Origin: an archaeon
GTDB lineage: Archaea > Hydrothermarchaeota > Hydrothermarchaeia > JALTZZ01 > JALUTC01
DNA length: 7,928 nucleotides
Reading direction: 5' to 3'
Assembly: GCA_027058345.1 (NCBI GenBank)
Contig: JALUTC010000191.1
Span: forward strand, 1 to 7,928
Shown: in pieces, positions 1-6,167 of the stretch
How the letters are laid out: every line of letters begins with the position of its first letter
How positions within the stretch are numbered: the first letter of the stretch is position 1
Made by a program: the position numbers and the translations under genes
Notes under the pieces: generated by a model
Database searches by the model: none
The model's input: only the letters and a program-made list of their open reading frames with translations
What the model was told of the DNA's origin: nothing

Positions 1-824
1 TAATATTCTCGTATTGCAGTTATTGTTGGAAGTGTTATGAACATTTTTTTACCATTGCATCCAAAAAATAGACATCCCGTTGTCTTTCCCCAACCAGTTG
101 GGGCTATGAAAATTGCGAACCTATTTTTATATAAACCCTTTTGAACGTTTAACTTTTCAATATCAATTCTTTTACCCTTTTTTGATACATAAGATTTTAA
201 AAATTTATTTATATCTTCTTCAACAATTTTATATCCAAGTAGCCTTTTAACATATTCGTAACTTACATTGCTTGCAGATAATATATCAACTGTCTTGAAA
301 ATTCCAAACGAATCAATTATGTCAATCTTCTTTTCAATGGACAATCCTTTTATAATATTTCTTAACGTATCAAAATCTTCCGATAATTCATCAGGAATAC
401 GTCCAATAATTTCCTCAAATCTATCTATCAAATAGATAACATTTAGAGATTTTTTGGTAAGTAATGAATGATGCCTATATACAAAGTATAACAAGAAATG
501 GTAATATTCTCCTAATTTTTTCACAAAGAAATCCTTTCTCCTATTAATCCATATCATACCAATAATTGAATGTCTAGGTCTCTTGTTGGATAAACTCCAA
601 GAATCGTCCAACTTGCCTATATCGTGTAATTCTATCAACAATTCTATAAATTCCTCTAAATGCTTTAAACCAAATCTCTCAACAAATAGCTTCGAGAAAT
701 TTTTCATTTCAGAAATATGGTCGCCTAGTTTTTTATTTGGATGAGATTCCTTATAGTAAGATTTTTTCTCAAGAATTTTTATCAAATCATCCCCAATAAA
801 CCTTCTTAATATATTATACAACAT
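1..824 (-). CDS. cas3: CRISPR-associated nuclease-helicase Cas3, N-terminal part (3' end beyond left edge)
   Basis: I translated this from the ATG at 824-822, which lies 2 bp after the cas5 stop codon; no Shine-Dalgarno is visible, so translation is probably coupled to cas5. The visible 274 residues start with an HD nuclease domain: H36 in a GDH context, H67-D68 in LHDIGK, H85, the H118-H119 pair in RHHS, and D180 in DILSASN, the set of metal ligands expected of a Cas3 HD domain. A superfamily 2 helicase domain begins with Walker A APTGWGKTT (residues 241-249), followed by ITLPTITAIREY, which fits helicase motif Ia of Cas3. The DEAD-box and C-terminal helicase motifs lie outside the window. 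Known role of the family: recruited by Cascade, it nicks, unwinds and degrades target DNA. The HD-helicase fusion in one chain fits type I-B rather than the split Cas3'/Cas3'' of many I-A loci. The part seen is intact. Confidence 0.93.
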   Translation of the reverse strand, partial: MLYNILRRFIGDDLIKILEKKSYYKESHPNKKLGDHISEMKNFSKLFVERFGLKHLEEFIELLIELHDIGKLDDSWSLSNKRPRHSIIGMIWINRRKDFFVKKLGEYYHFLLYFVYRHHSLLTKKSLNVIYLIDRFEEIIGRIPDELSEDFDTLRNIIKGLSIEKKIDIIDSFGIFKTVDILSASNVSYEYVKRLLGYKIVEEDINKFLKSYVSKKGKRIDIEKLNVQKGLYKNRFAIFIAPTGWGKTTGCLFFGCNGKKMFITLPTITAIREY

Positions 825-826
825 GT

Positions 827-1495
827 TTAATGATGAATATATCCAAAATCTTCCAATTTATATACCGGTACTATGTAGGAATTGTATTTACATGAAATTA
901 CTTCCTCTTTTAACTTAACGCTGCCATTTGTTAGGAATGCAAATTCCGAAATTTTTCCCTTGAATTTTACAGGTAATATATATATTTTGGAGTTTTCGAA
1001 TGGCTTTTCAAGAAGTTTATAATCAACATATCCTCCCGTTATTTCCTTAGAATTTATAAGATTTATATTTGAAACATATTTTATTTTCTTAAGGAAGAAA
1101 TCGTTCTGTCCACCAAATGGTAAAAATTCGAAAGCATTGTTTACAATCGCTTTTTTAATCATTTCAACCTTATCTCTACTTCCATGTATAAATATTAAGA
1201 ATGAGGGATTATTCAATATCATACATTTCTCAACAGACCTTGCTCTTCTTCCTTCGGAAATTTCAATGAGAGTAGCATTCTCATAAGAAATCTTAACCCT
1301 TATGCAACATGCTCCTAAAAATATATCTTTAAAGAATTTTTCAATGTTTTCTCTTTTAATACCAAGAATCCCTCCTATAATTCCTGCAATATGTGTTGGC
1401 AATGGTATTGGATATGACATTCTGAATTTCATGGTTAAAAAAACTTTGAAAAATGCTTCGTAAAATTCTACATTAATACATATTCCTTTATTCAT
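827..1495 (-). CDS. cas5: Cas5 (type I, Cascade crRNA 5'-handle subunit)
   Basis: This is a 222-residue RAMP-fold protein. The N-terminal segment MKFRMSYPIPLPTHIAGIIGGILG (residues about 22-45) is the typical Cas5 beginning, in which a beta strand leads to a proline-rich turn and a glycine-rich helix. LPFGGQNDFF (125-134) matches the conserved glycine-rich segment later in Cas5 proteins. In Cascade, Cas5 caps the crRNA 5' handle and joins Cas8 to the Cas7 backbone. I chose the ATG at 1495-1493 because its ATGA overlaps the cas7 stop, the same 4-bp coupling seen between cas1 and the next gene; a TTG two codons upstream (1501) is open but less likely. cas3 starts 2 bp after its stop. Some Cas5 proteins (Cas5d of type I-C) also process pre-crRNA; nothing here shows that activity, but no Cas6 is visible in the window either. 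Confidence 0.9.
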   Translation of the reverse strand: MNKGICINVEFYEAFFKVFLTMKFRMSYPIPLPTHIAGIIGGILGIKRENIEKFFKDIFLGACCIRVKISYENATLIEISEGRRARSVEKCMILNNPSFLIFIHGSRDKVEMIKKAIVNNAFEFLPFGGQNDFFLKKIKYVSNINLINSKEITGGYVDYKLLEKPFENSKIYILPVKFKGKISEFAFLTNGSVKLKEEVISCKYNSYIVPVYKLEDFGYIHH

Positions 1496-2382
1496 AACCA
1501 ATTCCTTATCAAATTTATCACCCTTCTAATTTCATCCCTTCTATAAATTGTTGCAGGTTTTAATTCTTCGTCAAAATTTTTTGGAATAGAATCTTTATAA
1601 TCTATTATATGTACGGATTTCTTCGTATTAACATTTTTAAGCAATTCTATCAAGTTTTTAAGTAAATCTATATCTGCAACAATTTTTCCATCAACAATTT
1701 TATAATCGATGAAATCGTAAATCGGCAAAGGACCAGATTCTGATAAGACAATTGTTGCAAAGAAGTATTCCGGAATATTTAAGGAATTCGCCCTCTTTGG
1801 TAGTACGAATCTTTCGATTAATAGTATTTCTAAGAAGGCTTCTATTCTTCTCCTCCTTTCTTCCTCAGAAATAGTGTTCTCCCATTCTTCGTTATCATAT
1901 TTTGATGGCCTACCTATATATTCGTACATCAAAACATTTATCCTTCCAATAATGTCAGCAACCTCTACTTCAAATATATTTGGACTACCATTTTCTCTTG
2001 GAAATCTTCCTGCAAAATCTGTTGATATTGGAGTATTCCTGATCGATTTAAAATAAGATATAGATACTGGTGCGGTTCTTCTCCTACTCTTCTCCTGTCC
2101 TTTTTGAGGTACCAAATAGCCAAAAATATCGTTATCAACATATTTCCAAGGTTTTCCACTATCTTTTAATTGCTCTCCCTCTTTATAAAATGGGTCGATT
2201 TCAAACCCCTTTTCTCTTAACCTTTGTCTTATAGCATATTTTATGGCTCTAGCAGATACGAATGGATATATATTTCCTTGCTCATCATACATTTTCTTTA
2301 TCGTTATCCTATTTCCTATTGTTTCATCAGCATTAACGTTACCATAAATCCTAGCCAGGATTGATATTTGAACACACTTCAA
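1492..2382 (-). CDS. cas7: Cas7, Cst2/DevR family (type I-B Cascade backbone)
   Basis: This 296-residue protein matches the Cas7/Cst2/DevR pattern: an N-terminal strand with ISILARIYGNVNADE (6-20), then IYPFVSARAIKYAIRQRL (38-55), NDIFGYL (84-90), a basic RRRTAPVSISYFKSI segment (100-114), and STDFAGRF (120-127). Cas7 subunits polymerise along the crRNA spacer and hold it for target pairing; in the family the region after the FGY motif includes the thumb that flips out every sixth base. The start is TTG at 2382-2380, backed by a strong GAGGTGAT site 5 nt upstream; the stop codon TGA of the preceding gene lies within that site, so the genes are probably coupled. The stop overlaps the cas5 ATG. 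The Cst2/DevR type is the best single pointer to subtype I-B here. The segment EEERRRRIEAF (about 174-184) is notably basic and may bind nucleic acid; that is inference. Confidence 0.93.
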   Translation of the reverse strand: MKCVQISILARIYGNVNADETIGNRITIKKMYDEQGNIYPFVSARAIKYAIRQRLREKGFEIDPFYKEGEQLKDSGKPWKYVDNDIFGYLVPQKGQEKSRRRTAPVSISYFKSIRNTPISTDFAGRFPRENGSPNIFEVEVADIIGRINVLMYEYIGRPSKYDNEEWENTISEEERRRRIEAFLEILLIERFVLPKRANSLNIPEYFFATIVLSESGPLPIYDFIDYKIVDGKIVADIDLLKNLIELLKNVNTKKSVHIIDYKDSIPKNFDEELKPATIYRRDEIRRVINLIRNWL

Positions 2383-2387
2383 GAAAA

Positions 2388-2395
2388 ATCACCTC
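2388..2395 (-). promoter_or_regulatory. Ribosome binding site of cas7
   Basis: On the minus strand this reads GAGGTGAT, near-perfect to the anti-Shine-Dalgarno end of archaeal 16S rRNA. It sits 5 nt before a TTG, which decides that TTG as the cas7 start; no ATG lies near. It contains the TGA stop of the preceding gene. Confidence 0.8.
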
Positions 2396-3720
2396 AACGA
2401 TTTTAATAAACCTGAGATTATCAAAGACTTTACGTGATAAAATTTATCTCCAATTAATTGTTGCGATATATATTTTGTAATATCAATGTTTCTTTTAATA
2501 TCAATTCCTAAATATTTCTTTGCATCATCTGGTGAGAATACGAGCTTTAAATTATATTTTTTGATAAGTAGTAATAACTTGTTCCAAAACCTTCCTTGCA
2601 TTTCTTCGACCTTTATTTCATCTATAATTCTTTCCAATATCCTCCTTGAATCTTCTTGAGAAATTCCACTCATCTTTCTATATTCTTCGCTCATTATATA
2701 CCTTCCCAAAATTTCGGACCAAATTTCGAGAATTTTATAGTCCATATTATTATATAATTTGCTTAGAACAAACGACATGTAACTTATTTTTTTCCTTTTT
2801 TTCTCCTTTTTTACATAATCGATAATATTTAGCATTATTTCATTTAACGATTTTCCATCTATCCTCAATTCGTTGAATAAGACATTTACAATCTTTCCCA
2901 AATAGTTCGAAATCTTTTCTCTATAATCTTTATGATCGATGTACATGCTGAATATGAATCCTGCAATCTTTGGATATAATCTAACATCGTTTCTAATTAC
3001 GTAACAATCTTCCTTCTCGTAAAACATTTTATATATTTCGTAGATGTTTGGAAAGAAAATTACCCTTCTATATATTAGCTTTTTAGATATAAAATATATT
3101 TTTGCATAATCATTGTATCCAACTCTACTAAAATGGGATAATATATAATTTATTAAGCAAAATAGTAAAAGGTTTGGCTCTTTTATCTTTAAATCATCTT
3201 TTTCCTCAATCTTAATCGGGAGCCATCTGTTGAATATTTTAAAGCTAAATCCATTCCTACCAAATCCTGCCGATTTTATAATATCCGATAGATATTTACC
3301 AATAGCTCCCTTACATATTATAATGTATAAGTTTTCGTCCGATAATTTATAGAAGGAATTTGCAATCTCTTCTAAGTAAGATTTAAAGTCAAATCCTATC
3401 CTTTCCCTAACTATATAATATCCCATACCTCTAGAATATGTTTGAGTCGTTATAAATATCGATGTAGGCATCTCCTTATTTTTTAAAGCGTTCCTTATTA
3501 TGATTGTAAACAATAGTGTCCACGCATTTTTCCTCTTTAACTCTCTGTAAAATTTTGCAGTATATTGCTGTGTTAAAAATTTAAACATTCTATTGTATTG
3601 CATTGGTATCCTTATCTTAGATATTTCGTTAAATATTCTTTCAAAATATTCATCCACATATCTCTTAACAATATTTATATCAATACCCCTCTCCTTACAA
3701 TACCTTTCCAATTCCTTCAT
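2389..3720 (-). CDS. Putative Cas8-like large subunit of Cascade (identified by position)
   Basis: I do not recognise this 443-residue protein from its sequence. Its place between cas1 and cas7, the ATGA overlap with the cas1 stop, and the 6-bp gap to cas7 suggest the Cascade large subunit, which in the family recognises the PAM and recruits Cas3. Cas8 is the fastest-evolving Cas protein, so lack of recognition is not surprising. It has only four scattered cysteines (8, 136, 188, 239) and no CxxC pair, so it lacks the zinc finger of Cst1-type Cas8 proteins that usually accompany Cst2-type Cas7. A central segment GFGRNGFSFKIFNRW (152-166) is glycine- and aromatic-rich. A lysine-rich patch follows (KKEKKRKK, 304-311), and the last 130 residues look mostly helical, as expected for a Cas11-like C-terminal domain. 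No membrane segment, signal peptide or nuclease motif is visible. Alternative: an unrelated accessory protein of this locus. Confidence 0.6.
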   Translation of the reverse strand: MKELERYCKERGIDINIVKRYVDEYFERIFNEISKIRIPMQYNRMFKFLTQQYTAKFYRELKRKNAWTLLFTIIIRNALKNKEMPTSIFITTQTYSRGMGYYIVRERIGFDFKSYLEEIANSFYKLSDENLYIIICKGAIGKYLSDIIKSAGFGRNGFSFKIFNRWLPIKIEEKDDLKIKEPNLLLFCLINYILSHFSRVGYNDYAKIYFISKKLIYRRVIFFPNIYEIYKMFYEKEDCYVIRNDVRLYPKIAGFIFSMYIDHKDYREKISNYLGKIVNVLFNELRIDGKSLNEIMLNIIDYVKKEKKRKKISYMSFVLSKLYNNMDYKILEIWSEILGRYIMSEEYRKMSGISQEDSRRILERIIDEIKVEEMQGRFWNKLLLLIKKYNLKLVFSPDDAKKYLGIDIKRNIDITKYISQQLIGDKFYHVKSLIISGLLKSLR

Positions 3721-4727
3721 TGTACAAACCTAAATGCTTTAAAACCTATACCTTCCAATAAACTCCTCTCCAAATTATAAGCCTGCTTCCTTATGAAAAA
3801 TCCTAAGGTTCTTTTACCATAACCCTTAACCTTTATCGTTTTGTTCAATCTTTTCCTAAAATTTTCAAGAACAATTTTCTTTCCCTTTTCGTTCAACATT
3901 ACACCATTCAATCCTTTGACGAAATGTGAATCGTCGATTACGTTCTGATTTATTAACCAAACTAAACATCTAAACGTTGTCAATGGTTTAAAATTTTCGG
4001 AGAAATCTAATGCTAAGGAATATCTCGAAGTTCTTGGTTCATGTAAGAAAGAGATTGTTGGATCGAGATGCGTTTTATATATTTCTGATAAAATATATGT
4101 GTATAAAATCATATTCATAAAGCTTATTAAGCAATTCACCTCATTTTTTGGAGGCCTCCTTGTCCTTTTATCAAACTTATACCTCTTGATTATTTTTCCA
4201 ATTGCTGAATAAAATATATCCCATATTTCTCCTTCAATTCCTCTCAAAACACTTCCCAAATCTTTACCTTCGGAATATCTTTCATTGAATACCTTATGAA
4301 CATTATAATTCTTTAACATTTTAATTTCATCCTTTGCAGAATCATGCTTTTCAATAGCTTTAACCATGTTATATCTCGTTGCATCGATTATTTCTAACGA
4401 AATCTCCTTCCTTTTATTTTTGTCGAGATATGCCAGTACTTGTCTTATCGTCACTATGCCTGATGGCCTCTTTCTTCTAGGCAATATTGATCCAAGATAA
4501 TACGTTATTCCTTTTTTCTCACTATCGTAAAAGAAGTGAATCGATATATCTCTGTCCAATAATAATTTAAGAGCATTGTAAGTTATTGTAACCTTATTCA
4601 TTACGTATATATTTGATAATGATTCTATCTTCAACGCCTTTTTCTCACCATCTTTAGATTTAAAATAAACGTTGTTATGCTTCCTGAATAATTTCCCTAT
4701 TGATAATATGTAAAGATTCTTAACCAT
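3717..4727 (-). CDS. cas1: Cas1 CRISPR integrase, type I-B-like
   Basis: This is a complete Cas1 of 336 residues, a usual family length. The N-terminal beta-rich domain starts with LYILSIGKLFRKHNNVYF and includes TITYNALKLLLDRDISIHFF (47-66), the conserved strand-helix that gives dimer contacts. The helical catalytic domain shows the metal-binding residues: E165 in GIEGEIW, H229 in SFLHEPR, and D241 with E244 in LALDFSENFKP. The C-terminal segment TLGFFIRKQAYNLERSLLEG is typical. Cas1 forms the integrase with Cas2 that inserts new spacers into CRISPR arrays. It is the first gene of the minus-strand operon, with its stop in an ATGA overlap with the next gene, and it faces cas2 across 119 bp. 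No Shine-Dalgarno precedes its ATG, so the mRNA may be leaderless. Leading the effector genes is unusual, since cas1 normally sits after cas3/cas4 and just before cas2. Confidence 0.97.
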   Translation of the reverse strand: MVKNLYILSIGKLFRKHNNVYFKSKDGEKKALKIESLSNIYVMNKVTITYNALKLLLDRDISIHFFYDSEKKGITYYLGSILPRRKRPSGIVTIRQVLAYLDKNKRKEISLEIIDATRYNMVKAIEKHDSAKDEIKMLKNYNVHKVFNERYSEGKDLGSVLRGIEGEIWDIFYSAIGKIIKRYKFDKRTRRPPKNEVNCLISFMNMILYTYILSEIYKTHLDPTISFLHEPRTSRYSLALDFSENFKPLTTFRCLVWLINQNVIDDSHFVKGLNGVMLNEKGKKIVLENFRKRLNKTIKVKGYGKRTLGFFIRKQAYNLERSLLEGIGFKAFRFVQ

Positions 4728-4745
4728 AAATAATATAATGTATCG

Positions 4746-4754
4746 TTTTAATAA
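4746..4754 (-). promoter_or_regulatory. Candidate TATA box of the cas1-cas8-cas7-cas5-cas3 operon
   Basis: The minus strand reads TTATTAAAA, centred about 23 nt upstream of the cas1 ATG. With no Shine-Dalgarno before that ATG, a leaderless transcript starting at or next to it would place an archaeal TATA element about here. The region is so AT-rich that other assignments are possible. Confidence 0.35.
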
Positions 4755-4774
4755 TTTCTCATTATAATAAAAAA

Positions 4775-4789
4775 GAAAAGTTTATTTTT
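4775..4789 (+). promoter_or_regulatory. Candidate BRE/TATA promoter of cas2
   Basis: A purine stretch GAAAAG (4775-4780) followed by TTTATTTTT (4781-4789) resembles an archaeal BRE plus TATA element. It would start transcription near 4810-4815 and leave a leader of about 35 nt carrying the ribosome binding site. A better-looking TTATAAATA lies at 4821-4829, but it would start the RNA at about the cas2 ATG and lose the ribosome site. Confidence 0.3.
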
Positions 4790-4830
4790 TATTGTTAAAT
4801 TAACTTAAAATTGTATTGAATTATAAATAA

Positions 4831-4841
4831 AAGGAGATGAT
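4831..4841 (+). promoter_or_regulatory. Ribosome binding site of cas2
   Basis: AAGGAGATGAT, 5 nt before the ATG at 4847, is a strong Shine-Dalgarno site. It fixes the cas2 start and implies a leadered mRNA, unlike cas1 on the other side of the spacer. Confidence 0.85.
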
Positions 4842-4846
4842 ATATA

Positions 4847-5110
4847 ATGGTTTACGTTATAATCGTTTACGACATATCCGTTGAGAGACAAAACGATGTT
4901 AGGGAGTTCTTGAAGAAATATTTGGATCATGTCCAGAACTCCGTTTTTGAAGGAGAAATTGAGAAATCGAAACTATATTTCATAAAAAGGGTTTTGGAGA
5001 GAATGATAGACAAAAATCAGGATTCAATAATAATTTATACATTTCAAAGCAAGAACCTCCTTGATAATAGAATTGTAATCGGAATTGATAAAAAATCAGA
5101 CTTTCTTTAA
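4847..5110 (+). CDS. cas2: Cas2 CRISPR adaptation protein
   Basis: An 87-residue protein of the usual Cas2 size with a ferredoxin-like fold. The first strand VYVIIVYDIS carries the conserved D9. VQNSVFEGEI (29-38) is the hallmark second strand region, and SIIIYTF (60-66) fits the fourth strand. The C-terminal RIVIGIDKKS segment is like that of type I-B Cas2. Cas2 dimers bridge two Cas1 dimers during spacer integration; the aspartate gives metal-dependent nuclease activity in some members but is not needed for integration. The gene has its own strong ribosome binding site and runs opposite to cas1, with which cas2 is normally co-transcribed. Its last 15 bp overlap the end of the convergent radical SAM gene. 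No repeat array follows it, although arrays often lie beside cas2. Confidence 0.96.
   Translation: MVYVIIVYDISVERQNDVREFLKKYLDHVQNSVFEGEIEKSKLYFIKRVLERMIDKNQDSIIIYTFQSKNLLDNRIVIGIDKKSDFL
5090..5095 (-). terminator. Possible oligo-T terminator after the radical SAM gene
   Basis: On the minus strand six T residues follow directly after the TGA stop at 5098-5096. Short T-runs terminate archaeal RNA polymerase. It lies inside the convergent cas2 coding region, and in such AT-rich DNA a T6 tract may be chance. Confidence 0.3.
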
Positions 5111-6124
5111 ATTCTTCATTATATTTTCAATATATTCCGAAATGTACTCCTCTATCTTTAACCTTCTCGATTCTATCTTGTACAAAACTTCCTTACTTAT
5201 ATCGAAAGAAACATCTTGCATGTAATCATATGATTTTAATATTCGATTTATATCGGTTATCGTTCCAGACAATCTCCTTCCAACAGATTCAACCTCCTTC
5301 TCAATTCTTTTAGCAATTTTCGTTCCAAATATTTTGAATAAGGGGAATTTCGTCAGTGAGTTTGCTCCAGAGATTAAGAATAAACCTATGCTAGGAACGT
5401 TTTCAATCCATGGGCCAACCGTTATATCAATTTCTGGAAATCTAATCCTTGTTTCGGATATTATTTCGGATACATATATACTAGGAGGGGGTGTTTCGTT
5501 TTCAAACATCGTTCCTTTATGTGGATTCAACGTATAAAATATTACCTTATTGACTTTAAGGTTTTCAATCATTTTAAACAAATTTTCAATTGTCTCTCTC
5601 CTTTCTCCCATCCCAAGGATAATAGTTATACCAGTTTTGTATCCAACTTCTTTTGCTTCCCTTAACATTTCAATTATAGGCTCGAGATGTTTAGAAGGAC
5701 AAAGCTTCCTTCTCAATTCCATATCGAATGTTTCAACAGCACCTACAATTCCTTCAACGTAATTTCCAAAATCAAGATTTTTAAGTATCCCAACATTTAA
5801 CCATACAGGCTCCTTTACAACATATGATACCATTTGTGCTATTTCATCAATTTCTTCGTGGGTAAATGCATTGTATCCTGAAGATAAGAACTCTATTTTC
5901 CAGCCAATTCTTTTGCAAATGATTGCCTCAGCAAGAACTCTGGAGATATCTCTAATAGCTTTCTTTCTATCAACCTTATCCTTAATTGAAGACATGTAAC
6001 AAAATTTACAATCTCCTAAACTACAATACCATGATAGAAATAATGCCCTTTCAAGATTTACATTTCTTCCATGATACTTTAACGTTAATTCATTCGCCAC
6101 TCTTAATTTTTCAAAGTAATCCAT
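5096..6124 (-). CDS. Radical SAM protein, BioB/HydE/HmdB-like, with CX4CX2C motif
   Basis: This 342-residue protein has the layout of biotin-synthase-like radical SAM enzymes. The [4Fe-4S] motif is in SWYCSLGDCKFCYM (31-44), with C34, C39 and C42, i.e. CX4CX2C rather than the canonical CX3CX2C. IEFLSSGYNAF (77-87) holds the position of the SAM-contact strand, GAVETFDMELRRKLCPSKH (128-146) resembles the BioB/HydE substrate-side loop, ITIILGMGERRETIENL (166-182) is the GxIxGxxE-type motif, and FYTLNPHKGTMFENETPP (196-213) plus SGANSLTKFP (252-261) match the late BioB-like segments, where BioB has GANS. It should bind SAM and cleave it to a 5'-deoxyadenosyl radical; the substrate is unknown. A C-terminal helical tail (about 265-342) follows. 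No Shine-Dalgarno precedes the ATG at 6124-6122, so the mRNA may be leaderless. It is convergent with cas2 and divergent from the aminotransferase; a link to CRISPR is not suggested. Confidence 0.85.
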   Translation of the reverse strand: MDYFEKLRVANELTLKYHGRNVNLERALFLSWYCSLGDCKFCYMSSIKDKVDRKKAIRDISRVLAEAIICKRIGWKIEFLSSGYNAFTHEEIDEIAQMVSYVVKEPVWLNVGILKNLDFGNYVEGIVGAVETFDMELRRKLCPSKHLEPIIEMLREAKEVGYKTGITIILGMGERRETIENLFKMIENLKVNKVIFYTLNPHKGTMFENETPPPSIYVSEIISETRIRFPEIDITVGPWIENVPSIGLFLISGANSLTKFPLFKIFGTKIAKRIEKEVESVGRRLSGTITDINRILKSYDYMQDVSFDISKEVLYKIESRRLKIEEYISEYIENIMKNLKKV

Positions 6125-6167
6125 TTTTTATTTTTACAATTTAACTTCTAATTATAAGGTGAAAATA
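6125..6167. promoter_or_regulatory. 43-bp divergent promoter region between the radical SAM and aminotransferase genes
   Basis: Both genes start within these 43 bp, so both promoters must be here or reach into the genes. For the minus strand, TTATAAT (about 6150-6156) lies 26-32 nt upstream of the radical SAM ATG, right for a leaderless transcript. For the plus strand, a T-rich TTTTTTATTTTTA at 6124-6136 could serve as TATA element with a very short leader before the ribosome site at 6156. The minus TATA element touches the plus ribosome site, so joint regulation is possible; this is inference. Confidence 0.45.
6156..6162 (+). promoter_or_regulatory. Ribosome binding site of the aminotransferase gene
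   Basis: AAGGTGA stands 5 nt before TTG at 6168. An in-frame GTG at 6159-6161 lies inside this site, so choosing that GTG would destroy it. The arrangement copies that of cas7 (GAGGTGAT, 5 nt, TTG). Confidence 0.7.

Noticed and set aside
88..103. Perfect inverted repeat CCCCAAC-CA-GTTGGGG that could form a hairpin.
   Set aside because: It lies in the codons of the Cas3 Walker A motif (APTGWG), whose residues explain the GC-rich palindrome; no T-run follows and no gene end is near.
1874..2056. 60-codon plus-strand open frame inside cas7.
   Set aside because: It is a shadow in the antisense of a well-supported cas7, without ribosome site or family features.
1965..2159. 64-codon minus-strand open frame in another frame of cas7.
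   Set aside because: It overlaps the conserved Cas7 motifs in the true frame and has no initiation signal.
2629..2646. AGGAGG on the minus strand inside the cas8 candidate, followed by an in-frame TTG, as a possible internal start.
   Set aside because: Only 3 nt separate the site from the TTG, and the AGG AGG pair is simply two arginine codons (residues 359-360); the product would be only about 80 residues.
3598..3780. 60-codon plus-strand open frame across the cas1-cas8 junction.
   Set aside because: Antisense shadow of two coding genes with the ATGA overlap; low-complexity product.
4728..4846. Looked for CRISPR leader or repeats in the cas1-cas2 spacer.
   Set aside because: No direct repeat of 20 bp or more is present; the spacer is plain AT-rich promoter DNA.
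5334..5762. Two plus-strand open frames (5334-5537 and 5550-5762) antisense to the radical SAM gene.
   Set aside because: The radical SAM frame holds all family motifs; the antisense products have none and no ribosome sites.
6159..6161. GTG as start of the aminotransferase.
   Set aside because: It lies inside the AAGGTGA ribosome site; TTG at 6168 has right spacing and gives the usual family N-terminus.
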